Shown here piece after piece: positions 42,332-51,824 of a stretch of DNA of 64,000 nucleotides (its first letter is position 1; each line of letters starts with the position of its first letter). Both the position numbers and the translations under genes were made by a program. This DNA comes from Colwellia maritima (GTDB taxonomy: Bacteria; Pseudomonadota; Gammaproteobacteria; Enterobacterales; Alteromonadaceae), in contig NZ_JAKKSL010000002.1 in the NCBI RefSeq assembly GCF_022669015.1, positions 124,001 through 188,000 on the forward strand. The letters are read 5' to 3'. The notes under the pieces are model-generated. The model did not search any database, was not told the DNA's origin, and was given only the letters and a program-made list of their open reading frames with translations.

Positions 42332-44526
42332 ATGATTGATACCCAACAACCATTTAACATAGCCAATATAACCATTTACCCAAAAACTGATGAAATGAGT
42401 TGTGATGGAACCACCATTGAAATCAAATCGATGGCAATGAAAATGATCTGCTTTTTTGCTAGTCATCATGATGAAGTTATTACGCGTGACAATTTAAGAG
42501 CAAGTATATGGCAAAACTCAAATGCCTCTGATCATACAATTAATAATCATATCTACAGTTTACGACAGATCTTCGCAAAATTTGATGATCAAACAAAGTT
42601 CTTTCATACGGTAACGGGAAGTAAGAGCGGCTATCGATTGTTAGCCGAGGTTACCCAAGAAAATGTTGATACAGGGGACAACAGTGATGATGCCTTATTA
42701 GCTAAGATAAATACTAACCTTCCTCCCCAAAGAAATACTGAAAAGCCGTCTTCGTTAATCATACAAAAAGTGACTAGTTTATCTTATCTAATGAAGCTGT
42801 TACTTCTTGTAGGCGTTGTGCTTATTTTTCTACTGAGTCTAAGGTTGTTTACTAACGAAGAGCCTAAATATGATAGTTTGTCATCATTAACAGCGATGAT
42901 AGGTAGGGAACAAAATCCAAAGAATTAGCGAAGATGGGACTATTATACTTTATGCTAATCGAAGCAGCAGAGAGTCTACTTGGGAACTCTATGCAAGTCG
43001 ATTATCTGAGTCTTCAGAAGTGCTTGAAACGACCAAAGTGTTTTCTACTACCTCAAGGAATGAGAATTACGTTAGTATCTCACCTAATAAAAGACAAATC
43101 GCATTTATTCGTTATCCAAAAGAGCAAAGAGGCATTTATCTTGCCGATTTTAATGAAAATACACTATCTGCCTCAAATGAAAAATTACTAATTCCTTTAA
43201 AAACAATAAATTTATCTCCAATCATTAGTTGGTTAAATGATTCGCAATTTTTCTATAGCGCAACTCAATCCCAATCAGCGCCGAGGAAAATATATAAATA
43301 TGATTTAGCAACAAACTTATCAGAGCCTATAAGTGCACCACCTTTAAATACTTATGGAGATTTTGCTGCGATTGTTTCTCCAAATAAGCATTGGCTTGCC
43401 ATTATGCGTTCCGATGAATTTTATGGTTATCAGTTATTCCTTTATGACTTAAACCAAAAAATACTATTACCTACTAACGTTACAAATAAAAAGAAAGGCT
43501 CAAGGTAAGCTTTAGTGATGACAGTAAATCAATATATTTCATCAATGAAGAGGGCTACCTATCAAGCTATTTGATAGCTGAGGCAAAGGAGAAGGTCATT
43601 TCATCAATTATTAACCCCGGTTATTGGCCTTTAAAAATTCCGAAGCAGAATAAGTTCATTCTTCAACAAGACTGGGGATTATCTTCTTTAACTAATCGAA
43701 TTATACAAATTAATAATCCGAAAGTAGGTGGGGATGGTAAGAGTAAAGTAGTTGTTGATAATGGTTTATCAATTCGTTCAATAACTGAAATTGATAACGA
43801 CGGACTTATTTTCGCTTCAATAGCCGCAAATCAACAAGTTGAATTATGGAAATACCAACACGGAACATCGATAAAGCTTGAAGCATTTAATACTATTGCA
43901 CATCAACACTCTTTTTTGAGTTTACATTGGCTAAAAGGTAGCAATAAAGCTTTGTTATCCATCAATAATTCCTGTCATATCATTAATATAAATACTGGAA
44001 AAGATAACCCCCTATGTCCACTAAGGAGGTATTATATGCAGGTAGATTCTCAAAAGATGGTAAATCAATTTACTTGGTGGGTGATTATCAAAATACTTCT
44101 AGAGCAATAAAAATGGGTTCGTCAGGATACCCCTTATCTCCATTTCCTAAAATTAATAACCTAAACTCAATTCATGAAGGTGAACAGGGGGACTTTTATT
44201 ATAGTCATGAACCAAGTTTTGATATATACCACTTTAATAGCGAAACAGGGCAAAGCAAAAAATTAATAGAGCGTACCTTTGTGATTGATAGTTTTTCAAA
44301 TAATGACTTTGTTGTAAGAAAAACAGGAATTTATTTTATGGATAGAAAAAAAATCAAAAATAATGCTATTTATTTTTATGACTTTGCTAGTAAGAAGATA
44401 AGCTATGTTGTAGCAAGCAAAGACAATTATCCAAATGTGGTGATCAGCGAAGATGAAAAGCATATTTTCTTAATAGAGTCGTATGATAATAACAGTAAAC
44501 TATTGCTCATTAGCGCGAGTGATTAA
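42332..44526 (+). CDS. CadC/ToxR-like membrane regulator with propeller sensor (three frameshifts)
   Basis: One-component membrane-bound transcription regulator, about 731 residues after repair. Residues 10-105 form an OmpR-type winged helix (ITRDNLRASIWQNSNASDHT, NNHIYSLRQIF, GSKSGYRL). One membrane segment follows (LMKLLLLVGVVLIFLLSLRL, about 150-170). The periplasmic part is built of PD40/TolB-like propeller repeats (SPNKRQIAFIRYPKEQRGIY, SFSDDSKSIYFINEEG, GRFSKDGKSIYLVGDY). Frames break near 42914 (extra A), 43505 (A missing) and 44005 (C missing); the net change gives whole codons. It sits between two secreted-protease genes, which suggests, by inference only, that it senses extracellular peptide or polymer and controls them. 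Confidence 0.85.
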
Positions 44527-44673
44527 AGGTATCAGGTAAATCAACGCGATTTAGTGCGCCGTTATCAAGTACATCAGTGATTAAATAGTGCTCAGTGTCG
44601 AGGAGATACATACGGTAGATTCTGTTGTAGACACCTATTAGTAGTAAAGCCAGTAGTCAAGCGTTATATATTA

Positions 44674-44707
44674 AAAAAGACTACTTTGTCACCAGAGTAG
44701 TCTTTTT
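44674..44707. terminator. Bidirectional terminator between convergent genes
   Basis: Stem of about 12 bp, AAAAAGACTACT with AGTAGTCTTTTT, ten-base loop, flanked by A and T runs. It lies between the plus-strand regulator (ends 44526) and the minus-strand collagenase (ends 44740) and can serve both. Confidence 0.88.
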
Positions 44708-44739
44708 ATTTTTTAAGTATACGTTTTATTCAATCCCTG

Positions 44740-47519
44740 TTATTTGAACTCAAACTTTACTGCCATACCGCTGTGTTGACCAACAATACTGAAGTATCTA
44801 TAACCACTTCCAGGGTTATTTATGGTGATAGTTTCTGTATTACCTGCATTGTCAGATTTTTGATGATAACTTGAATTGTTTGCCCAACCTGAAGCACTGT
44901 AATATAGGTTACCGTTTCCTGTCCCGTGGTCTGCAGTAATAACAATAGTGCCGGTTCCTGCCGGAACTACCATGCCGTAGTAAGCAATTGAGTTATTCCA
45001 TGACCCCGTTGGCACACACATATCATCATTCGCATTTACCTGCCCTGACTTTGGCCCCTCACTTGCACAAACATTTGCAACAGAGCTTCCGCCACCTGTT
45101 TGTTCTGGTTGTATTGTTGCCGTCGTTGTTGCACTTGCCGTAGCACCCTCATTATCTGTCACAGTTAACGTTACGTTATAAGTGTTGGCTGTTGTATAGG
45201 TATGGCTCGGGTTTGCTAAAGTGCTTGTACCGCCGTCACCAAAGTTCCGGCTGTATGCTGTAATAGGGCCTTCATTGTCAGTAGAGCCAGAGCTGCTAAA
45301 GCTTACTTGTGTATTGGCTGTACCAGTATATGCTCCATTTGCATTAGCTGTTGGTGCAGTATTTTGGTTGCCACCACCGGTATCACTGTCACAATTTGCA
45401 CCATCAAAGTCAACTAAGATTGATGCACTGCCATTTGAGTTAGAGACTTTTACATTACCCCAGTAGTTTGTGCCACCTGTCACATGAATACACTCACTAT
45501 TACCTGCATTGTTAGAGCTTCCATCATCACTACTAGTGCCATTTGGCCAGTTAGTATTATCGTAGCTAAGGCTTAAATTACCTGTCCCATTACCTGTTCT
45601 AATTGTTACGCTGTTGTGGCCACTTACATTAGGGATATTTAACCAAATGGTTGATGAGTTACCTAAACAAGCCGCATCACCTGCTGTTAAGTTACCGTTA
45701 GTAATAGCATTTTCTGTTGCACAGGCATCAGGTACGCTTGTTACAGGAGGAACCACAATAATATCGGCTGAAATTGTCGCTGTAGTTGTAGCTGTATTTG
45801 TTGCCCCTTCATTATCAGTTACTGTTAACGATATAGAATAAGTATTCGCGCTAGAATAAGTATGACTTGGATTAGCTAATGTACTTGTTGTGCCGTCACC
45901 AAAATTCCAGTTATATGAGGCTATAGAACCATCGCTATCTGAAGAGCCAAGACTACTAAAGTTTACTGCTGTATTCTCAGTACCAGTATAAGCACCATTT
46001 ATTTTCGCAGTAGGTAAAGAGTTTTGAACAGCATTATCAATTGAATACGTATTAGTGCCTTCAAGTAGCGATACCACACCTTTACAGATATTAGATGAAT
46101 CAACAAAGATCATTCTGTCGCCGGCTTTCCAAGTAGTACCTGTATAACTTTGACCTGCGTTCAACGTTCCATAAACAGTATCTGAGCGAACGCCTGTTAC
46201 ATAGTTAACCCAACGTACTTCCATGGTTTCTGAAGTGTTATTAGTTACGGTTACATCCGTTGCAGTATCTGATTTGAAATAAGGTCTTTCTAAACTACAT
46301 GCTCCAATTTCATTGGCTGTAGGCAGTACATCGGGTACTACGTTAGCGACTAAGCTTGAATCAATTGAGAAATTAGCTGTTTGACCAACAACACCCACAC
46401 CAACACATTCACGGTTGTCACTCATCATCATGAAACGATCGCCTTTGCGCCACAAATTATTATTATAATTTTGCCCTTGAGTTAAACGAACAATTTCATC
46501 AACACCGGCATAACCGGTGGTGTTGCTAATCCACATCATACGCAGTGGTACTGATGAATTATTGGCAATAGTTAAGTTTGAGGTAGCCGCTTCTCTGACA
46601 TCACGTACATACATATGTTCTAAATCACAGGCACCGAAAGTATTATCAAGAGGCTCTGTACCTGGAACAATGGCAACAGCTGAAGTCAATGATTTAACAT
46701 AAGCATCAAACCCTCCGCCAATATTGTCAGCAACATTTTTGATTGCACTTCTATAGGTTGCAGTATTTCCTGAACGAAGTGCCGAAATAATCGTATCGTA
46801 ATCACTTCTATGTTGTGCATGCATATAATGAATTGCCATATAGCCCCATTTATAGAGGTCTTCAAGGTAATAATCTGCACTCAAAATATTATAAAGAGGA
46901 GGGATGTTTTTACCACAAGTCCTGTTAACGTTCGACTATAATTCGTACCTTGGGCTAAATAGTCTGCTAAACCTTCGGTTAACCCTGCATTATATGAAAA
47001 GATACCAAAATCACCTGAAACATTAAAACGACCATCTAAATAGTGAACGTATTCGTGCTGTAAGTTATACACTTGACCAGTGTATTCACAAGAAAAAGGT
47101 ACCCAACTATCTTCACAAATATGTGCAATAAACTTTGCTTGGTTATTTGCATCAGATGGCGTGCCTTCAAGATACATTCCACCATTATCGGTATTAATAC
47201 CAAAGTGCGTATTACCATTTGCCTTATATTCAGCGCTTGATAAATATACATAAACATCAAGTGTATTGTTATTATCGTTTGGTAAAGGGGAATTAGGACT
47301 TGAATTGAAGAAATTGTGAAAAGCTGTGTTTGTTTCTGAAATTTCATTACAACTCGTGATTAGTTGTTGTTGAGTCACACCTGTTTGTGCTCGAAATTTC
47401 ACAGAATTACATTGATAGCTTTGTGTAAATGTCTGATCAATTGTAGCAGCGTTAACATTTTGACTACTAGCTAGTGTAATCGCTGCTAGTGCCCCCATAG
47501 AACTAATAATTCTCATCAT
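44740..47519 (-). CDS. Secreted M9-family collagenase-like protease (one frameshift)
   Basis: Microbial collagenase-type zinc protease of about 926 residues. The start is the ATG at 47519 with AGGAAGG upstream; signal peptide IISSMGALAAITLASSQNVNA. The catalytic domain carries NLQHEYVHYLDGRFN (HExxH) and the downstream glutamate helix LTEGLADYLAQG, as in M9 collagenases. The frame breaks near 46903 (A missing; VVKNIPPLYNIL). After the catalytic part come two PKD domains (SYNWNFGDGTTSTLANPSHT and a second similar copy) alternating with two PPC domains (DACATENAITNGNL, NVCASEGPKSGQ). The activator domain of clostridial collagenases appears shortened. It is convergent with the CadC-like regulator gene. 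Confidence 0.88.
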
Positions 47520-47561
47520 AAATTGTACCTTCCTATTAAATTTAAGTAAGGTGACAAACAA

Positions 47562-48232
47562 TATTCATCCAATGTAAAAAAGCATTTCTTATTATTTTAT
47601 TGTTAAAAATGAGCTGCTTTAAACTTCCGTTGTTACAGTGTTAAATCACATGTTGAGCCCGACTAAAGAAATACAGTAAGAATATTGTTTATTGAGGTTG
47701 ATACTTTTGTTACGTCTCAACTAACCAAATAATTACAGTTATAAATATAAGCCGAGCATACTGATAAAGTTCCTATTTCATTTATTCTTGATTAAATTTT
47801 TGTTTGGTTTTATACAGTATACAATCTAGAAGCTATCAGTGTGTTGTAAATATGTAAATAGGACAAGCCAGTAAATACGGGCATTGGAGGAAAAATGATT
47901 TAAAATGACTCCTTTTGTTGGTGGTATCAGTTTTACCAACTAACAATAAAAAGTTATTGGGCCATGATTTGTTTGATTTAATGCAGATTTTCGTGCCGTT
48001 GTATCTATATTCTAACCCCGTAAAATTATCACCGATAAACAACACAACAGCACTCTGTTTAGACTGAGAGTGATTTTAATGTTTAACGGCGCACTTTGGG
48101 TTGATTACGATAATTAAAATTCAACATTATTTAACATCGGCCACGGCTTAAGAAATGTACTATAATATTTGCCATGTTGTATAATGTATATTATTCTATA
48201 GATCTTTTAGTAAACAAATTCAATACTTCGGA
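47562..48232. other. Intergenic region without a supported gene
   Basis: About 670 bp upstream of the collagenase. A short minus-strand frame at 47836-48045 has neither ribosome site nor recognisable content. I see no repeat copy or RNA gene. Confidence 0.4.
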
Positions 48233-48409
48233 ATGATCAATATGATCAATATGAAAAATAAAAACAGTAGTGAAGACAAAGGCAATAAAAAAGAGCTTAT
48301 TACCGAGACAAATGTCAATGTTAAGGGAGATGAAAATAAGGAGTCATCATCTGACTGTTTAGAATATTTTGAGGAGTTATATCCTAGCTATGAACTAGGA
48401 TACAACTAA
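48233..48409 (+). CDS. Possible small acidic peptide, 58 aa
   Basis: Short frame beginning MINMINMKNKNSSEDKGNKK and ending CLEYFEELYPSYELGYN. The body is polar and charged and the end is aromatic and acidic, with a single cysteine. No signal or membrane segment is seen. The upstream CTTCGGA is a weak ribosome site and ATG-ATC-AAT is repeated at the start. It is isolated from modification enzymes, so a precursor-peptide role is only a thought. Coding status is uncertain. Confidence 0.3.
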   Translation: MINMINMKNKNSSEDKGNKKELITETNVNVKGDENKESSSDCLEYFEELYPSYELGYN

Positions 48410-48529
48410 GTTTTGCTTACTTATCGGTGGAAATTGGATGTGATCAAAATTACGTCCTTATCCTCGATTCACAGCAATAAAGAAACTCTTAAGAATGATA
48501 GTCATTCAATCCCCGTTTAACTTACTAAC

Positions 48530-48589
48530 ACATTCCTGTAAAACCCCACGCATTAAACATTTGCCTTAGCGCTTATTCCAACAAAGCTT
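48530..48589. repeat. Degenerate copy of the rimO upstream region
   Basis: Reads CACATTCCTGTAAAACCCCA, then CGCATTAAAC and CGCTTATTCCAA. It matches 53371-53428, just upstream of rimO, over roughly 60 bp. The rimO copy has TATAAT where this one has TAAAAC. The two copies flank the whole accessory island. Confidence 0.75.
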
Positions 48590-48614
48590 GCACTACACTT
48601 TGCAGAAAAAATTA

Positions 48615-48636
48615 AAAATTAACATGGACACTCGCT
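48615..48636. repeat. Left inverted repeat of the RAYT unit
   Basis: 22-bp repeat, AAAATTAAC then GGACACTCGCT. The reverse complement occurs at 49040-49061 with 20 of 22 positions identical. The pair brackets the RAYT gene remnant. Confidence 0.8.
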
Positions 48637-48700
48637 CAAATTTGAACAATACAGATTGCTCAACTAAGGTTAATAAATAACCTATAGTTAAGAGGCCTCC

Positions 48701-48985
48701 ATGACAACAGCCCTAAAACAACTCATTAGCTTAGCTGATACGCCTTATTATCATTGTATTTCTCGTTGTGTTCGCCGTGCTTTTTTGTGTGGTGAAGATA
48801 AAAATACAGGGAAAAACTTTGATCATAGGCGAGGTTGGGTAGAGGATAAATTACTCAGTTTAACTCAGGTGTTTGCCATTGATGTTTGCGCTTACGCTAT
48901 TATGAGTAACCATACACACACGGTATTGTTTATCGATGAAAATACTGCAAAAGGATGGTCGACAAAAGCAGTACTTGAGCGTTGA
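48701..48985 (+). pseudogene. REP-associated tyrosine transposase (RAYT), truncated
   Basis: Start of a Y1/HUH transposase of the RAYT group: DTPYYHCISRCVRRAFLCGE, FDHRRGWVEDKL and the HUH region YAIMSNHTHTVLFIDEN. RAYT proteins act on REP palindromes and are mostly not self-spreading. Only about 94 residues remain; the catalytic tyrosine region and the C-terminus (family about 150-330 residues) are missing. After 48985 the sequence soon reaches the right inverted repeat, so this is an internally deleted unit of about 447 bp (48615-49061). Confidence 0.82.
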
Positions 48986-49039
48986 TTGCATTCATTTTGA
49001 GTAACTATTTAACCTTTGTTATTTTAGTCTAATATTATA

Positions 49040-49061
49040 AGCGAGTGTCCGAGTTAATTTT
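49040..49061. repeat. Right inverted repeat of the RAYT unit
   Basis: AGCGAGTGTCC then AGTTAATTTT; inverted partner of 48615-48636. The repeat shared with 51561-51699 starts directly after it. Confidence 0.8.
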
Positions 49062-49200
49062 ACTCAGTAAAAACGACGAATTTTTAAGCTCCTGTATCAC
49101 GCTGTAGAGTGTTAATGCGATATAGGTAATGCATTTAGTCCCCCTATTTTACGGGGTAATTAATAATAAACGAGTAAGTCTACAGTCTCGTTAGTTGCTT
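49062..49200. repeat. Cassette-leader repeat, copy 1
   Basis: About 139 bp, strongly similar to 51561-51699. Shared stretches include ATCACGCTGTAG, GCGATATAG and TTTACGG-GTAATTAATAA. It contains an imperfect palindrome around TATCACGC and GCGATATA. It lies 70 bp upstream of the antitoxin gene and probably carries a promoter. Confidence 0.8.
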
Positions 49201-49269
49201 CTCGTCGTTTCGTGACATTATAACGCTATAGTGCTATGATGTTTTTGTCGAATTAATGGAGACATAATC

Positions 49270-49503
49270 ATGAGTAACCTATCAAAACGTTCTACCGTTT
49301 ATTTTGAGCCGGATATACATCAAGCTCTAAAAATACGCGCTGCTTCAGCTCATTTATCAGTTTCTGAGTTAATAGATGAAGCTGTTCGTTTATTAATGCG
49401 TGAAGATCAAGAGGATTTAGCCGCTGTATCAGCAAGAGCCAATGAGCCTGATATTTCATATGAAGATTTATTAAATGATTTGAAGTCACATGGAAAAATA
49501 TAG
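49270..49503 (+). CDS. Ribbon-helix-helix antitoxin
   Basis: A 77-residue antitoxin. The N-terminal ribbon-helix-helix (RSTVYFEPDIHQALKIRAAS, then LSVSELIDEAVRLLMRED) would bind its own promoter as a dimer; the C-terminal tail (PDISYEDLLNDLKSHGKI) is the usual toxin-binding part. The coding region overlaps the toxin start by 14 bp. Such pairs are common in chromosomal integron cassettes, where they are thought to stabilise the array. A leader repeat lies just upstream. Confidence 0.88.
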   Translation: MSNLSKRSTVYFEPDIHQALKIRAASAHLSVSELIDEAVRLLMREDQEDLAAVSARANEPDISYEDLLNDLKSHGKI

Positions 49504-49753
49504 AATAACGTTTAAAAAGTCAGTGGCTAAAGATTTACGAGTTATACCTAAAAACGATATAAAAAAGATCTTAAGTAAAATAGATACATTAGCTGTAAAC
49601 CCTCGTGGTGAAGGTTGTATTAAACTTTCAGGGAAGGAAAATTATCGAGTTCGCCAAGGCTTATATCGAATAGTGTATGAAATAAAAGATGATGTACTTG
49701 TCGTTAATGTAGTAAAAGTTTCTCATAGATCACAGGTGTATAAAAACAACTAA
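49490..49753 (+). CDS. relE: RelE/ParE-family toxin
   Basis: An 87-residue RelE-superfamily toxin: YRITFKKSVAKDLRVIPKND, INPRGEG-like segment VNPRGEGCIKLSG, YRVRQGLYRIVYEI and the basic end VSHRSQVYKN. Family members cleave mRNA on the ribosome (RelE) or inhibit gyrase (ParE); the arginine-rich YRVRQGLYR and the terminal histidine-arginine fit RelE types. The start overlaps the antitoxin end. The first attC-like site begins at the toxin's stop. Confidence 0.88.
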   Translation: MEKYRITFKKSVAKDLRVIPKNDIKKILSKIDTLAVNPRGEGCIKLSGKENYRVRQGLYRIVYEIKDDVLVVNVVKVSHRSQVYKNN

Positions 49754-49854
49754 CAACACGCCCTGAGGTGGACAACAAGGACAAAGTACAGTTGTTTTTT
49801 CCCCTGCTTCGCGATTTTGGCCAACCGTTATTTTTCGCTTAGCAAGTGTTAATT
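49751..49854. other. attC-like recombination site A
   Basis: About 104 bp directly after the toxin stop. It begins TAACAACACGCC and ends CGCTTAGCAAGTGTTA, complementary cores able to fold back. The inner arms are ACAGTTG and CCAACCG around a variable TTCGCGATTTTGG loop. The same layout occurs at 51449-51548 and 53213-53306. The imperfect palindrome, cassette-boundary position and similarity between sites support attC. Confidence 0.68.
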
Positions 49855-50156
49855 AATCAGGCCATCCATGATAAATCTTCTTTTTAGTTTAGATGTTTTT
49901 GTGATTGTTTATTTTATTGTTGACTGTGCATAAATACACTAAAGTCAAAGAATATGTTATTTGCATGAAAAAAGGTTTTTACTAACTTTTAACTCATCAA
50001 CCAGTTGGCGGGATTACTATTAACTTATTGATGAGTAGAGATAATAAGAGTATTGTATATTTTTAAATTTACATGATAGAAGGATCAATGTCGTGTTTAA
50101 ACATGATATTCATCCTTCTACTAAGCGTTATAAGCCAATGCAGGGTTTGGAGTATC

Positions 50157-50846
50157 ATGGAAGAAAATAAGTTTTTTAAATTAGTTTGGCGCTTCAATGG
50201 ACTAGTAATTTCAGTTGCGGGTGTACTTGCAGTAGGCGTTCTTTTATTTGTTGCATTTAAACTTTTTCAGGATGTGACGAGAGAAAGAACAACTAGAAAT
50301 ATTGTAAACATTGAAGAGAACGCTGAAATAAAAGAAAACTGGAGATTTGGGCAACTAACTAAGATAAATGATGGAAAAGTACTAATGATTCCACTTTATT
50401 CCGACCAATCATTCGATCGTGATTATTTCAGTAAATCGTCAAACTCAACAAGAAATCATTTATTTATTAACACAGAAACGTCTCAAAAAACGTGGTTGTT
50501 TGATCATACAAATTACTTAATAGAACGCAGTGATAAATTGAGAAAAGGTGATTTCAATTCCAAAGAACCTATTGTTGCTATCTTATATCAACTTGTTCAA
50601 CTGGATTCAGATCATGATAATCGTTTATCTGCCGGTGATTTAAGAACAATAGCTATTACCAAACCTGATGGTTCTGGCTACAAAGAGTTAATAAAAGAAG
50701 TAGAATCTATTGTGGATCATACTTTATTAAATAAAACCGAATTATTCCTAGTTTATCAAAAGGCTGGTGTGTCATATTCTACAGTCTTAAACTTGGAAAA
50801 ATTCGTGCTAACTAAAACGGGTAAATTACCAAAAGTTGGATTATAA
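50157..50846 (+). CDS. Unknown membrane-anchored protein with EF-hand-like loop
   Basis: Protein of about 229 residues, read from the ATG at 50157 because GGAG lies seven bases before it (the frame itself opens at 50073). One membrane segment near the N-terminus (GLVISVAGVLAVGVLLFVAF) leads to a soluble domain. Residues around 155-170 read LDSDHDNRLSAGDL, which fits the DxDxDxxxxxxD calcium loop of an EF hand. The rest is not recognised. It lies between attC-like site A and site B and is probably a cassette gene; a hairpin (AGGTGTCG / CGACACCT) follows the stop. Confidence 0.6.
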   Translation: MEENKFFKLVWRFNGLVISVAGVLAVGVLLFVAFKLFQDVTRERTTRNIVNIEENAEIKENWRFGQLTKINDGKVLMIPLYSDQSFDRDYFSKSSNSTRNHLFINTETSQKTWLFDHTNYLIERSDKLRKGDFNSKEPIVAILYQLVQLDSDHDNRLSAGDLRTIAITKPDGSGYKELIKEVESIVDHTLLNKTELFLVYQKAGVSYSTVLNLEKFVLTKTGKLPKVGL

Positions 50847-51117
50847 CAAATAAGAATAGGTGTCGCGTCAGCCGACACCTTATTCGGGTGTTGAACAAGC
50901 CCGAAGCGCTACTTATTGTGTAAATAGTGATTTTTTTGTTGAAGGGTTCACAAGCAATTACTTGATCGCAAGACACACGAAGTTAAGACGTAAAATAAAG
51001 GCTGTTTTTCGTCTGTTTTTCACTGAATTTTTCTTTACTGTCTCATAGGGGGCTTTCTTCTTTTCCTCGTTTTTGTTTTTCATTTTAGCCATTATCCTTA
51101 TACTATTCGCCTTTCGG

Positions 51118-51360
51118 CTACCTCGTTCGCGTGATACCAATACAATGCATTTTATGTTGGCAGCAAGGACATATTCTACTGGCGTGGGTTATTAGCTCAT
51201 TATTTGGTGTCAGCCAATTGTGGTTAGGTATTAACAGTAATTGAATAAGCAATCGCAGTTTTTTAGCTCCCGACGACAACAACCCGTAATCACGCACCCG
51301 CTTCAATCCTGTGGGCAGTACATGTTGTAATATCAGCAGTAAAAACTTGAGTACGGGCAA
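51118..51360 (-). pseudogene. IS91-family transposase C-terminal fragment
   Basis: About 80 residues matching the end of an IS91-type Y2 transposase: LLILQHVLPTGLKRVRDYGL, then a cysteine pair CPCCQHKM. The HVLP-G-RVR-YG-L pattern is the conserved region of that family as I know it. The remaining roughly 300 residues are absent. It is oriented against the neighbouring cassette genes and marks past insertion into the island. Confidence 0.72.
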
Positions 51361-51365
51361 AATTT

Positions 51366-51430
51366 AAAAAAGGGGGTACACATAATTTAATTTGTACCTG
51401 ACCCCATTTATCTGACCCCATTTATCCATT
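51366..51430. repeat. GGGGTCA-type inverted repeat next to the IS91 fragment
   Basis: GGGGGTACA and TGTACCTGACCCC face each other around an AT-rich centre, followed by a second TCTGACCCC. Such motifs accompany RAYT-type transposase genes in other genomes (recalled, not checked). It may be a leftover end of a second mobile unit. Confidence 0.5.
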
Positions 51431-51448
51431 TATCCTTGGTGCAATGTG

Positions 51449-51548
51449 CACTTAACAAGTGTTTTCAAGTCGGACACATAAAGTTGGCTGTGTTCGTTCC
51501 TCACATTTTAGCCAACTTTACTTAGGCGCTTAAAACGGCGTTGAGGCT
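51449..51548. other. attC-like recombination site B
   Basis: The clearest of the three. The left core ACTTAAC matches RYYYAAC exactly; the right core is GTTGAGG, close to GTTRRRY. Inner arms AAGTTGGCT and AGCCAACTT are perfectly complementary and enclose GTGTTCGTTCCTCACATTTT. Outer parts GTGTTTTCAAGTCGG and GGCGCTTAAAACGGC pair imperfectly, as attC sites do. Confidence 0.8.
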
Positions 51549-51560
51549 GTAGAATAACTA

Positions 51561-51699
51561 ATTCAGTCAAAACGATGAATTTATTGAGCTCCTATATCAC
51601 GCTGTAGCGTGTTAACGCGATATAGTTAATGTATTTAGTACCCTTATTTTACGGTGTAATTAATAAAAACGAGTAACTCTACAGTTTCGTTAGCTACTT
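51561..51699. repeat. Cassette-leader repeat, copy 2
   Basis: Second copy of 49062-49200, starting a few bases after attC-like site B. Shared stretches include GCTCCTATATCACGCTGTAG and CGCGATATAG. It precedes the two-gene membrane cassette at 51825 by about 125 bp, so the copies occupy equivalent places before cassette genes. Confidence 0.8.
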
Positions 51700-51824
51700 C
51701 ATAATCACTAATATTTTGGGTGTTCTATTCCAAGTTATTGAAAAAGAAATTACAATAGAATATCAGGGTTATTTTTACCTCTGATATTGTCAAAAATGGA
51801 TTATTAACCAAAAAGGAGTTTACT

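Noticed and set aside
47836..48045. Minus-strand open frame of 69 codons
   Set aside because: No ribosome site, no recognisable domain, and the composition looks like chance AT-rich sequence.
50847..50960. A further attC site after the EF-hand-like gene
   Set aside because: The hairpin AGGTGTCG / CGACACCT is short and lacks the GTTGGCT-type arms and CGCTTA part; better read as a terminator-like hairpin.
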